Of a stretch of DNA of 64,000 nt, positions 1 to 12,270 are shown piece after piece (the first letter of the stretch is position 1; each line of letters opens with the position of its first letter). This DNA is from Formicarius rufipectus (Eukaryota > Chordata > Aves > Passeriformes > Formicariidae), in assembly GCA_013399695.1 (NCBI GenBank), contig VXAU01002306.1, positions 26,583 through 90,582 of the forward strand, written 5' to 3'. A program made the translations under genes and the position numbers. The notes under the pieces were generated by a model that was not told the origin of the DNA, searched no databases, and was given only the letters and a program-made list of their open reading frames with translations.

Positions 1-151
1 GCTGTCGGGAAAGAAGGAGTAATTCAGGGGATGTATTTGCCAGCCTTTTCCTGCGGGTTTGGGCATAGATGCCCACTCTCCTGGGAGTGTGTGAAACAGG
101 CATTTCTTCTCTGTCTCAGATTTTAACCTTTTTAATTCTTTGGCCCCACAG
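1..151 (+). other. MEIS1: MEIS1 intron 6, 3' end (partial)
   Basis: This is the last part of an intron that begins before the window. It ends in a T-rich tract and a cacag acceptor directly before the exon at 152. A second good-looking acceptor (ctgtctcag) ends at 119, 32 bases upstream. Using it would add 32 bases, which breaks the frame and brings in a TAA, so the 150-151 AG is taken as the real site. Nothing else is recognisable in this stretch. Confidence 0.85.
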
Positions 152-263
152 CCCTCCTGGAACAGAGACCACGATGACACGGCATCAACGCGATCCGGGG
201 GAACCCCCGGTCCCTCCAGTGGAGGACACACATCGCACAGCGGGGACAACAGCAGTGAGCAAG
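152..263 (+). CDS. MEIS1: MEIS1 coding exon (human exon 7 equivalent): Ser/Gly-rich linker before the homeodomain
   Basis: MEIS1 is a nuclear TALE-class homeodomain transcription factor that binds TGACA-type sites and works with PBX and HOX proteins in limb, eye, heart, neural and blood development. This 112-bp exon encodes 37 complete residues, starting Pro-Ser-Trp-Asn-Arg-Asp-His and ending Ser-Ser-Glu-Gln. The single last base (G at 263) is the first base of a Gly codon completed in the next exon. The product is the flexible Ser/Gly/Thr/Pro-rich linker between the N-terminal PBX-interaction region and the homeodomain, roughly human residues 211-247. The exon starts in phase 0 after a cacag acceptor and ends at caag/gtagga. 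The His-Thr-Ser-His-Ser-Gly-Asp segment fits MEIS1; MEIS2 has a different spelling here. The 112-bp length agrees with the mammalian exon as I recall it. No stop or frameshift is present. Confidence 0.97.
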
Positions 264-1398
264 GTAGGAACAGAGCCCTCACGCTTTCTTAGCTGGCAAG
301 TGGTCACTGATGTGCTCAGGAACTGGTTAGTCTCTTTCTGATGTTGAAATGTGCTCGTATACCAGGGGGTTTGTGCTGAGAATGGTCTATCTTATTTTTT
401 TTTTTTTTTGACACTTTTTTCTCCATCTCCTCCTTGTAAAGGGATTGGCATCTTTGTTTCTTTGGCCCTGCCAGCAGACACACGTTAGAGCAACATATGT
501 ACCAAATTTGCAATATGCTTAATAAAAAGAAGAATTGAGAAGGTTTTGGTTTTTTTTCCCCTCCATTCAGATGGGTTAGAAGATGAAATCTTCAAAACCA
601 AATGTAATTAAGATTGAAGAAATGCTTGCTAATATTTCAAAGATGCCATCAAAACTTCACTGCATATAAAGAAGAGTTGTTAGCTGGCCCATTTTGCAAA
701 ATCCTAAGCAATGCTTTTATTTACTTTTTAAAAAACCTCAATTCCAGTTTAATTGAATGCAAAAACATTCTGTTTGAGTGTCAGACCAGAGTAGCTGATT
801 TAGCAGGGTGAGTTTGAAATGAGCTCGGTGCAATGGAAGTGGGACATACTACAAATAATCAGTGCTGTCTCAGAAACTCTGAAGTCTAAAAAAACTGAAT
901 TTCTGGATTTTTTTTTTTTCTGAGAAGCTGTTTGAATGCTTCATACTTTTTCTGAAGAGACCAACTGCAGTGGATTTAGTGTTAATTTAATGCAATTAAA
1001 ATTTAAAAAGGATCCTTAATCTGAATATAAAAGAGAGTGCTTTATTGAAGTTGACTCTGAACTCACAATAGGTATATACTTTTAAATCTGGTTTTATGAT
1101 CATGTTTCATTCAAGTGCTGTTAGACAACAAAGGAATTGTGTTTCCAAAAAAAGGTTGAGCAGTACTGATTAGCATTGCAAAGTCTGCATTTAACAAGAT
1201 TAGTTTTTAAACTAAACCAGTATATTTTAATTTTTTATATGCATGGACCTAACGTACATCTCTTTATAGAATTTTAAGTATTTGAGACTTGTTATTGTTT
1301 AAAGAAAAGTTGCTGACTTCATCACAAGTACAGCCTAGTAAAAATGGGGCCTGGAATAGTAAACTGTTGCAGAGCTGAGGCAGAAACTGGTAACCTTC

Positions 1399-1411
1399 TG
1401 ACCTCTGACTT
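1399..1411 (-). promoter_or_regulatory. DR1-like nuclear receptor site (weak candidate)
   Basis: TGACCT, one base, then TGACTT. This is a one-mismatch match to the reverse complement of an AGGTCA direct repeat with one-base spacing. Such sites bind RXR heterodimers, HNF4 and COUP-TF family receptors. The flanks show no other sign of a regulatory element, so it may be chance. Confidence 0.2.
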
Positions 1412-4226
1412 TTACTGGAAAATGATATGCAACATAAATTCAGGGGGCCTTTTTTCTTTCAAGTATGTATACGTATATATTCTAGTGGTGCTGTTCACAA
1501 TGCTGTAGTTGAAGTGGTGTCAATATGTTCATTAGAGCCCCTTGCTTTTGGAGCAAAGCTTAAATCTGTGGGGGTTTTTTAAGGGTGAAAAAGCTGCTGC
1601 GAAAAATAGGCTTTGAACTAAAACATGGTGCTTTGAGAGGGTTTTTGTACTCGGATAGGGCTGTTCTTTTATTAGACGGATGTGCGTGTGTTTATGTGGA
1701 TATGTGCGTGGACAAAACAGCTGTGGGAAGGCTTGCCAGCATGCTCCTAGAGCACTTTGGAAATCGAGCTACTCAGTTCCTGGTGTACTTTTAAAGGTTT
1801 TTTTCAGGCTTCATTTTCTCCTAAATATGGCATTTAGTAGTCTGGAGTGCTGGTCATATCTGATGTCTTATCACCGCCATCCTGGTTGGCTCTTAGCAAG
1901 GTGCATGCCGTAGCCACAGTCAGGAAGGGTTTTCTAAAGCAAGTTTCAAGCCTGAGTCCTATTAAATACCTGCAGGGGAATTTGTCAGTGATGCTTTAAC
2001 CAGTTCTGAAACTTTTATCCAAATCCCAGTGGTTTATTGAGGCTGGAGTTGGTGCCAGTGCTTGATAGATTTGTTTTGTGAAGAAGGCTCATTGCATTCA
2101 AACTTTAGGGAAGAGTCAAAAGAAAGTGGGGGTTTACTAACTGGAGCTCTCAGGTCGAATTTGGGAAAGGAGTTTTGGAAAGGAGACCCTGCCCCAGGAG
2201 CTCTCTGTTACCAACACCTGCCTTCAGGCTGCTTGCCACCTGTGGAAATGGCATTGTTTTTGAGGAGCGGGAATTTGGGAAGGCTAGCAGTGGTCTCACT
2301 GAGCCTTGCTTTATGTCTTGTTTTTGTGAAGTGCTCTGAAGGTTGAGACTATGGGGGAATCTTGTTTGTTTAAGCACACCCACACCTGCATGTGCACCTT
2401 CTTTAAAGAAAAAAAACAAAGCATGATTTGAGCCTTTTCCTATGGGGAAGATGTCGAAAACCAAGACCCTGAAGGAGTGAAACAGAATAGAGTGAAAAGA
2501 CAGCATATGTCCTGCCTCTCCCCAGCTGCCTTTAAGTTCCAAATGCTGTGACTCGGTGGCTTTTTTTCTGTGACCTGATGTTAGGAGTGAAACACTGTGG
2601 TTAAACTCCTACATTCACCTCTGCTGGGTGCTTTTCTCGGCAGTGAAAGGAGCCAGCATGGCACTGCTAAAGCAACTATGTGCCGTGGAGGGGTGGCATA
2701 GAAAGGCTGGGGACCCCATGGTTGAGAGCATAGGAGTTAACTTGAGATGCATGTGTTGCGTGACATATATTCAGTATATTATGGGCTTCCCTATTTTTAG
2801 GAGTTTGTAAAAGTTCCTTTTGGTTCCATCTGTCAAAAGCACATTTGCCATTTAAAAAAAAAAAAAAAGGCAAATCTGATCACCAGAAATAAAACCTTCT
2901 AAAGCTATCTGGTTTTAGGTTGTTCTCACAACCTACTTCCCTTGTTGGGGTAGGTAAAAGCACCTTCTGGGCCAGGTTTCCAACCTGGCTGAAAGTATTG
3001 CAAGGATATAAGTGTGAGCTTTGCATTTTCAGAGAGGCGCACAGACTGGAAAGCTTAAGCCCTTTAGCAAGACTTTTCTCCCTTAGTCCTTAACCCAGAC
3101 TCTGCTAAGGTCTACTTTTGGACTTTCTGAAGGTTTTTCTTCTTTACCTTATGCATCACTACAAATCCTTACAAAGTATATTTTCAACCTATTTATGTCC
3201 AACACACATCAAATGATTGCCTTTGAAAACAGGAGAGGTGCTCTTTCCTGTAAACATTTTCAAGTCTTTTTGAATATGTTAATTTATTTACTTAGTAAGT
3301 AGTAATGACTCCCAGCTGCTTCGATCTATTGTAGAAATCCATATTTAACTGCTTGGAAGCTGTTCTGGGGTCTCGTGCCACTGAACAGCAGGATATGTTA
3401 TTGCATGGTACGTTGACACAACCTTTTCTAAAGGGCCGGTATTGTGTCATCATAAAGGATAGTTATAGTACAGGAATGCTGAATAATATTATGAAAAAGT
3501 TTTCCCATTGCTCTGAACTTAACGGGAAGGGTCTTTGTAGGTCTGTCTCCAAATAGTGCAAAGAGATCTGAATTTACACAGTGGAGAAATTACTTGCTAA
3601 ATTCTATTCAAAAGAAGTGAAGTGAATTCTCATGTATATGCAGGTGATGCTAAACTCATGGCAACACTATTTTATTGCCTCTTCTGACTTGAAAAGATTC
3701 CTGTTTCATGTATTGAGAGATCTATTTTGTTTGTTTTTCAAATAGTGAGGCCAGGAAGATGCTGAACAAAGCCCTGGTACAGTCACTTTTAATCCAGAGT
3801 GTAGCTCTTTATTTCCCATGTTTAGCTCTCCAACTTGGCTAAAAAGAAAAAAGAAAAATAATCCATCAGTGTCACCTATTTGTGCGCATTGTTTCTCATT
3901 TTTCTTTTTTTTCTCTGTCCAGGCCTCAGTCTGGGTTCAAAACATTTTTTTAACCTCCAAATAATTGTTGCTCCTTCAAGCCAGGAGTAGAAAGCAGTGA
4001 TATTTCTTTATAAAAAATGTATCAATGGCTGTTTGGTTTTTTTTTTTTCCAAGGCATTTGTAGGAGTTTGAGCAACCTATAGGCAAAAAGGCAATCGGGT
4101 TTATTATTGCTGGGAATCTCCAGGCGGTTGTTTGGAGGCTGCAAAGGCAGGCGGCAGAGCCGGGAAGAGGGGGAGAGAAGGGCCACATTATGTTCCAGAT
4201 GACTGAGCAAGGATTTATATACCAGC

Positions 4227-4231
<5 letters not shown>

Positions 4232-4278
<47 letters not shown>
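4232..4278. repeat. Poly-T tract
   Basis: A 47-base run of T interrupted by a single C at 4244. It could be the remnant of a poly-A tail in antisense, but no retroposon body or target-site duplication is visible, so it is treated as a simple repeat. It borders the candidate regulatory block beginning near 4290. Confidence 0.95.
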
Positions 4279-4283
<5 letters not shown>

Positions 4284-4289
4284 GGGAGA

Positions 4290-4520
4290 AGAAAAGTAAT
4301 AAGAGCGGGGAGGCATTTGAAGCGGTCAGATGGCCGATGACTAATGGGCTAGGTGGGCAGGAGCCCGCGGATTGGGTGTCTTAATGAGCACATTTCGCAC
4401 CGAGTTTGGGCTGCAGTTCCCCTTCACCTTTGCCCTTTATTGACCGAACTGACACTTCATTTTTCACATACTTCCAATTATGGCTGAGCTTAAGTGTTGC
4501 CCTGCCTCCTTTCTTTCTTG
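4290..4520. promoter_or_regulatory. Candidate conserved intronic element A
   Basis: Repeat-free sequence that differs from its neighbours: CpGs are retained (aagcggtc, ggccgatg, cccgcgga, tttcgcaccgag) and homeodomain-like cores occur (gactaatggg, cttaatgagc, ccaattatgg). It also has tttattgacc, a HOX/PBX-like arrangement. No coding potential is apparent. This look is typical of developmental-gene noncoding elements, but conservation was not measured. Confidence 0.4.
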
Positions 4521-5769
4521 CCTATGGATGGCTTGAGAGTGGCTGAGGCCACAGAAGATATTTTAATTTGAAAAACTACCATAGCAAGGCAGGTTTAGGG
4601 TGTAACCTGAAACTGCTGTCACTTGGCAGTTTCTCCGATAAAAACAAAAGTTTTAATGTTTCTTGTTTAGCACTTCCCCCCCCCTCACTCCTTCTCCGTG
4701 GTGAGGTGGGCAGTCGCTTTGGGAGCGATTGGTTTGGTGAGGGATGTTTTCCTTGGGATAAATCTTTTCTGGTAGTACAGGTGTCATGGGTGGGAGTCAC
4801 CCAAGTGAAGAGGTAAACCCAAGTGAAAAGCAGTGCCGTTCTTGAGTGATGGCTCCTCGTTTCCTCTCAATGCAGCATCTTCTCCAACAGCTTCTGCAGT
4901 ATCTTTTGCTGGATGCTCTTCTTAGGGAAAAGCAAAGCATCATTGTGCTTGCACTTCTCAAGCCTTAGACCAGCATGGGTTTGTTGTTTTGGTAATATTT
5001 AATGCATGAATGAAGATTTGAGCGTGGCCTGGCTGTGACGCCTTGAGAAGCGACTGAAAGTGATGCTGGGAGAGGCAGGTAGGATGAAGAGACAGACAAA
5101 TCCACACTCACGCCTGTGCTATACAGGGAGAACCATGATATATCTCCCACTGCTCAGGCCTGTGTGCATTTCCACGTCGGCTTTTACAAGCAGAATCCTT
5201 CCAGGGCGGAAATGTCTGTTTGCTTTTGCAGGGCTTAGGGGGTTTCGGAGCATGCGGTTTTCCTACCAAATGTGAATTCTGTCGGAAATAGTTGGAATAA
5301 GTTGCGCTCGCATGGGGTGGGTGGGTTTCAGAACAAAATAGCTGCTGTTAGACCTTCACTTCCCAGCAGCACCACTGGATTTTGCAGTGTGGTTTTCACT
5401 CCTGGCTCTGTCACGGGAAGTTTGGGTGAGTAATGAGTGGACGTGTCACCTGTGTGCCAGTGGTGATTGCTTTACATTTAAATACATGGAGACTATATAG
5501 ACAATTATTTACATCCAAACAGAGGCCCCTAAACCACAGAAGTATTTATCTCAAAAAAAAAAAAATAGTATGAAATATTACCTACTTTATTATGTAGCCC
5601 TCTGGCATAGTAATGGTATGGCATATTTTTACTATAATATGGTAATAAAAGAATATGTAAAAGGCAGACAAAGGTTCTGTCTTTTCACTAAGGTGACCCC
5701 TGTTACCAAGTAACTGCTTTACTTATGAGCTTATTAAAAACTCAAAAAAAAAATGAGCTTTTCATACTT

Positions 5770-6090
5770 CACAGGCATTGATGTGAAAATGAGCTGTCCT
5801 GCGAGTAGTTTTCTTGATCATTTTTAGAACAATTGATTAGCCAAAGAGCCGCTGTCATTAGTTGACATTGACTGATAGCAATTTGTCACAAGCTCCGAAG
5901 GTCAGCCAGGCAGTGGAAGCTTCGGCTTGTCTTTGATTGACCTTTTCTGATGCCATTATCATGCGATCGGTTAGACTGGATGTGACCCTCGATTAGAAAA
6001 GACAGGGCATTAGTCAACAGGGGCTGCTCCCTGTGTTTTTTCTGGTGCTTTATGTATTGTGAATCCCGAATTAAGCATAATAGGCTTGTT
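5770..6090. promoter_or_regulatory. Candidate TALE-responsive enhancer B
   Basis: Repeat-free block with a tight cluster of TALE-type motifs: TGTCA at 5853-5857, TGACA at 5863-5867, TGTCA at 5884-5888 and TGATTGAC at 5934-5941. The last matches eight bases of the PBX-MEIS/PREP consensus TGATTGACAG. Homeodomain cores (aattgattag, gcattagtc) and scattered CpGs are also present. MEIS proteins bind TGACA, so this could be an autoregulatory site. That is inference from motif content only. Confidence 0.5.
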
Positions 6091-6229
6091 TGGAAACGGA
6101 GCAGTATCAGTTTTCTTGCTGAGGCGCTGCCATCCCCTTTTCTTTTCTTGCTTTTCCATCAAGCAGGCAGGGCTCGGTTTGCTTTAAATCAGCATGAGCA
6201 CCTGTACCCTCTTCCTTTGACGTGAGGTA

Positions 6230-6700
6230 CGAGATTTACTGAAACTCTTCATCTAGGTGCATATTCTTCAGCAGCACCAGCATTAATTATTTTTATCTCC
6301 CCAGAATCATGTTTTATTTTTTAACAGTGATTGAGTAGTTAAGGATTATGCTCATAACAACATGATGTCAATTTATCATTCTGCTCTAAAGCCGGGGGGC
6401 GTGAAACTGTTTTTTTTTCTCCTTCTGGTTTAGCTTTTTGGTGTTTTTTTCTTTGGGTCTCATCAGCCTTATTCAGCTGTTGAAGTTAGATTTCGGCAGC
6501 ATTAAGTCTCTGTGCCTCAGCTAGGCAGGGTTATGATCCTAGTTTGGTGTATGGGAAGTGGGTGTCTGTTGTGATTTGAGCATTAATCTATTCCCAGTGT
6601 CAGGATTTATTTTAATTGCTCGCATTAGCTTAAATGGCTGTTATTAACAGGCATTTTTCTTTTTGCTTTGTCAAAGATAACTTAAATACTTATAAATGTT
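6230..6700. promoter_or_regulatory. Candidate AT-rich conserved element C
   Basis: AT-rich block with clustered homeodomain-type sites, including ATTAATTA at 6282-6289, agtgattgag, TGTCA at 6366-6370 and the adjoining tttatcattc. It has few repeats apart from short T runs near 6410 and 6446. It follows element B closely and may be part of the same conserved segment. The support is weaker than for B because AT-rich sequence produces such motifs readily. Confidence 0.3.
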
Positions 6701-9059
6701 GCTTGTTTTGCCTAAATTGTGGGTCACATTGTCTTAAACGAATTATTTTCGTTGTAAAAAAAAAACCAAACTTCCTTCCTCCCATTTGCCTTTCAGGGGA
6801 AACCTGAATTTCTCTGTCTAGGCACCAACTTGTTTTTCAGGTCAGCCCCCAGAGATAATAAGCAGTTCAAAACCAGCACAACCGTTTCAGTACGGTTTAA
6901 TGCGACTTCCAGTCTTTGCTTAGGAAAAGCATCCAGCTGGGAGGGGAGCAGCGAGGCGATCACGTCAGGAGGCAGATCCTCTGGGCTGAAGCTATTGCCA
7001 TTGCTGGCAGAGCAGAAGGAGGGGAAAAAGACTTTGGAAACTGTTTACCTTTAAAGTGGCTATGGAAATACAAATATTCCTGACTTCTCGGCCCATCTGT
7101 AATCAAGCAGCAAAAGCCATGTGCTGGAGCCTTTTTTTTCTCTCTCTCTTCTTNAAGTTTTTCCAAACTTAGAAATGTCTAGGCCATTAAACATCTGTGT
7201 GGCTGTGTGCAAGCTGATGTATACATAGATGTGTATTTAAGAATGTGACCCTGACCCTGAACTGAGCATCCCATCAGTGATGCAGGGCTTTTGCAGCCCC
7301 CAAAGTGTGTCTGCATAAAACCAGGTGTCTCTCTGAGGGCAGCATCTTGGACATGCCAAGCAGGAAACAGCGGTGGGAAATACCACATTGTTGAATCACA
7401 TCTTGGGCTGTTACCTAAAAACTGCAGTGTAGGAGTGAAGGGCATCTTGCTCTCCTCCTTGGATGGGGTGGAGAGAGGTTTGGTTGCAAGAAGTTGTAGA
7501 ATTAGGTTTGAAGTTTTTAGTGTCCAAGAGGCCCTGTTTTAGCAGTACCTGAGTAGTGTGTTTTCAAGATTGCTGATATGATTTCATTTAGAAACACTCT
7601 TGCTTTATTAGGATGTGGGTTTTATGTCCCACGCATCCTGAGTATTTTCACTTAGGTTGTGGTGGCTCATTAGAGCCAATGAACTTCCCATATGTCCCAT
7701 GTTAAAGGCCATCTTAATACTCCCACCTTAAGGGCACCAACGTTATCCCCATTTGCCTCCCAGGTCTTGGTGGCCTGAGCCTTTTGCTATCTTCTGCAGA
7801 CAGAGTGAGACTTTAAGGTATATGTCATTAACCTTTTTAAACTGGAGATTATAAAAACAAAAGTTGCGATCTTGAGATGTTTCTTTTGAGAAACATTTTA
7901 TCACAAGGAGTATAAACCCATAAGTATGCCATGTGCCTGGATTAGTGATGCAACAGGGTGTGCCACTGGGCTTCTTATCACAAACTATTTTCCTGTCTCT
8001 CCCATGAAATGTTGTGAGGGGAAAACAAAAAAGATGAGTATGGTTGGAAGAGAAGTCTTTAAAATAATTTGTGTATGGAGAAGGTGGGTGCTTGTCCTGT
8101 AATGCAAGAACTAAGGGTGGGTGTTCATGGCACAGGAGCTTTCCAGAGTGTTAGTGGGTTTAAAACAAACAAAAATGTTTGATGTGTTGGGTTAAATTTA
8201 TTGCCACAGTGTTCTGAGGAGGTCAGCAGGGGACAAAATGAGACTAGACCAATTCATGGAAAAATAGGTCCTTCTGCAGCTATTATAAGCCCTGATCCAG
8301 GTGAAGCCACTGGCTCAGGAAGCTGCCCAAGTGCTGATTGTCAAAGCCATGGCACAGGCACATCTGTGTCCACCCCACTTTCTATAGGGTTTTCCTAAAC
8401 ACCCATTATTGTTCATGGGAGATACTGACATGAGATTGAGTTACTTGGACACATCTCCTGTAGTTTTTATGTTAAAATAATTTCTTGTAATTCAATTCAG
8501 GAAATAAGATGCTGGACTTTTTTCATTTTTCCTTTTTTTGATGGCTCTTGCTAATGTCAGCATGCTTTTGTTGGGACGAAAGTAGACATAAGCTTGTATT
8601 TTCTTGCCCTTATTACCCCAGTGGTGGGAATGGTTTGACGGTATTCATTCAAATTTGACAGGTGATTGCTTCTGTAAATGAATGCACTCAGATCATAATT
8701 GTTGCAACAGAATTGTTTGATTACCTGGCAGTAGCCTCTTTCTCTCTGATAGCTTTTTGGATCACCTGTTTGTTGAGAGCATTTGACAGTCCTCATGTTT
8801 ATTACCCAATTCAATGTCAGTAGCAATTGCAGCTAAAGATAAACGAAAATGCAAGTACTTGTTGACCTTGACTTTTTTCCACAAGATATTGGACTTGATG
8901 GCTCTATTGCTGTTGAACTGATAAGAGTTATAAACAGTAGTTGAAGGAAAATGTTTTATTCCCAGAGGAAAATACCACACTGCTGTGGGAAATGGCATCT
9001 GACTAGCACTCTTTGCCAGATTTGCTTGGTTCACCTTCATTTAGGCTGTGGGAAAATAA

Positions 9060-9240
9060 AATACAAATTTCCCCTTTTATGACTTTAATATCTCTGCAAA
9101 CATGAATTCCTGTGCTCTTTGTGAAGTTTTGTTGGCAGACTGTGCCAATAACATACAGCGAGCACGAGACCTCGCCGTGTTTTATGATGTGCTATAATGA
9201 GGATTCTCAGTTCTTCCTCATTTTTGGGCTGATTTGATAA
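9060..9240. promoter_or_regulatory. Candidate conserved element D
   Basis: Short block with several CpGs in otherwise AT-rich sequence (acagcgagcacgagacctcgccg), followed by ttttatgatgtgctataatgag, a homeodomain-like stretch. An NFI-like pair, TTGGC and GCCAA, lies at 9132-9148, but its spacing is 7 rather than the usual 5. Support is modest. Confidence 0.3.
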
Positions 9241-12204
9241 TTACAGGGAGGGAGCAGAGCTTTCTTCTCCTATTCCATGGGAAGCTTAATATTTCTATAA
9301 CCAGCAAAGACTGGGAAATGCGTGGCTGTGGGTGCACGTTGTCGGATTGGGGCTGTACTGGTGGGAGTACAGTGTGGGGCTGAAGGCAGAGTGATTGCAG
9401 ATATGGAGAATTGATACCTTCGTAGGTCATATTTGCACTCTTTTTTTTTCAGAAAGGTCCCATCTGGGTTCCTTTGTAGGTTTTTGGGAGGAAGGAGCCA
9501 GTTTGATGGCACCCCTCCCAGCTGCATCTGGGGAATGGGAGGGATGAGCTCCTGCTGAAGCAAATCTTCCTGCTATAACCTCCCATATATATGTTTTTAT
9601 ATATTTATTTCTAATCCTGCTCCAATATGAAACCTGAAAGGAACACTTCAGTGGAAACAGGAGCAGGCAATAGGCTTTAAGATCTTCCAGGATGAAAATC
9701 ATTGTATAAACATAATACATAAAAAGCACAAAAGACAGTGGAATTATATTCTTTAAAATATAAGTACTTCTTTTCTTGGCAACCGCTCTGATAAACTCTG
9801 TGCAGAATTGTAGGAGCTTGTTAAGGCACTGAAATACAGGATTAAGCAGTGCTGTAACAGTTAGCAGAGTCAGACTAGTAATCTTATTGCATTGTAATTT
9901 TTTTTTAGGTAAGATTAATCTGGCATTACATTATATGTTTGTGGGCGAGGGGCCATTCTTCAAGGGATTAATTAATAGGATCAATGCTGTAACATGCTGA
10001 CATAATTTTTTCTACACACATTGATGCATGTGGGCATTATTATTACTATTATTATTTTTAATCTTAATTTTAAACTCATGAATGAGATGGGGACCTTGGG
10101 CAATCAGGGCAACCCCTGCAGTGTTGGTGGCGTCAGAGCCACCTGTCACCGTATAATTCATCGGGGACCACTTCTCACTGGCCTGGTGACCCACTAGTTG
10201 GTGCCATGTGAAATACCAGAGAGAGAGGCCTGATGTCACTTCTACCTGAGCTGGTGTTGGATTGTAGGGCTGTGACTAAGCAAATGCCTGACGTTGCCCT
10301 GGCAGGTCTTTGAGTGAGAATGCTGTTGGTGAAACCTTCCACTGTTCCGGCTTGGCTCTTGAGCCTTGTTACCTCCTCCATGCAGCCTTGTGTTTGACAT
10401 GCTTTAACTTTTGCTGGTCGGGCCTGGAAGGTGGGAAAAGATATGGGAGAGTGTGACTAGGCCTGTGATGTGCAATGGGAACAGTGTCACAGCAGGGCAG
10501 GCAGTACCACCCCAGGGCCCTCTGCCACCCTGCCTTCCTCTACGGCTTGAGAACTTCCTCCTTGCCAGGCAGTACCTCTGGCACCTCACAACCATGGATT
10601 ACAGAGAGAATTTATTTATATGTTGTAAATATTACCCCGTTGTAAGTATTTGTTTATGTGTTTTATTTTCTTCCTCTTGAGTGTTTAAAATATTGCAGAG
10701 TTTGCAGTCAGGTTTTTGCGGCAGCTCTTTGCAGAAGTGTGATGTGGAAGTGTGGGAAAGATGAAAGGGCATATATGTAAATAATATAGTGGGGACAGAC
10801 TTTTCAACTACTTGTCCCTTGCTCCTTTGTTTTCCTGTGACTGACTCTGTGCCATGGGAGAAAGATGGCCCGGCAACCCTGATATTGTGTATTGTCTCAA
10901 GGTTGTAAGTTCATCTTTTCCAGAAAAGGCAGAAGACCTACTAGAAGACACCACTTATGTCTTCGGAAAAGGGTTGATGATGGAGAACATAACCTAACTG
11001 ATTCTTATAATCTTCCCTCAGTGCTTTGAATAACAGTGTCACGTGGATGCATGCTAAATATATTCTGGAGTCTGTAGTGTCCTGATGGACCTCAAAGAAG
11101 TCATATCTTAGCTCTCTCCGGTCAGCAAGTGAAGGTCATGGAAACAAGGCTTGTAGGATGGAGAACCTTTCATTGGTCTCAATGCTCAGCCAAGAGGATC
11201 ATTTTCCTTTCTCCTTCCCTGGCCCAACACTGAGGAAAAAACCCCACTGTGGAGCTCCTGCTTGGGACCATGGATTATAACATATGCACTTCTGCATCAG
11301 CTACCTTCCTGAAGCAGAAGAAAGAGGGAATGGGGTCAGCATTAACTTTAACTGATCAGCAAAAAGTGTCATAATTTCAAATGGGGTTAAAGTTTCAGGG
11401 CACTGTAACATCAGAATGTAGCAGTCTCTTACTAAGGAGCAGGGGATAAGATGAAGGCAAATGGCAGCAGTGGGGAAAAGAGACAGCAAAGTGGAACTGA
11501 AACATCTTGATGCTCTACTCCTCCTCCCTTCTTCACTTAGTAAAGCATCTATTTATCCTTTCCTGTCCCCTCATCCTCCCTGTGGCAGTGAGGATATCCT
11601 GGGAGAGGCTTTTGCACAGGATTCTGCCTGGTTTCATTTTTTGGTATCTGTCTGGGCTAACCCATGCAAATTCTGCATGAGGTCAGCTGTGTAAAAGCAA
11701 GAATAGTTGTGACATTAATTAAATGTAACTGTTGGTCATACTTGGTGTAGTTTTATGTTGTTCTAGTTCTGTGATGGACTGTACGAAAGCAGAGGGATGT
11801 TCTGTCAGTTGGTGAGCAGCCTAAGCCACAAAATCTTTGAATGTCAGTGTATAAATATTTGTAGTTTGTGTGTGTATTTGTTCCTATATGTTCTTGGGTG
11901 TGACTACTTCCCACTACTGCACTTTTTTATTCTGTGAACCTGGAAAGAGAGGTGGTAAAACAACCACCCATGTGAAGTACAAGGCTTTTTTAGAACCTTT
12001 CAAATTTTCTTTACAAGGAGCATTGTGCTAAGTTCCTTGGTGTTACAGCTACAAGAAACAAATTAGGAAGCTGTGCTAACATTAGCGTCTCACCACATAT
12101 TTAATCCAACTAAAAAAACCCTGAGCTGGCTGTAATTTACCAAGCTGAAAAGCTGACTGGCAAGCAGAGAGGGCTGGAAGAGCCACCTCATCACAAAACG
12201 TAAA

Positions 12205-12270
12205 GTTGGTGACTTAGTTTAATTTAATCCAAATAATGTTGGTGACTTGGTTGAATTTAATCCAAATACA
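12205..12270. repeat. 33-bp tandem duplication, two copies
   Basis: Copy 1 spans 12205-12237 and copy 2 spans 12238-12270. Both begin gttggtgact and share the block aatttaatccaaat. They differ at two internal positions and at two of the last three bases (29 of 33 identical). The copies abut with no spacer, which indicates a fairly recent tandem duplication. Confidence 0.9.

Noticed and set aside
9132..9148. NFI palindrome TTGGC/GCCAA
   Set aside because: The spacing is seven bases instead of the usual five, so it is not a standard NFI site.
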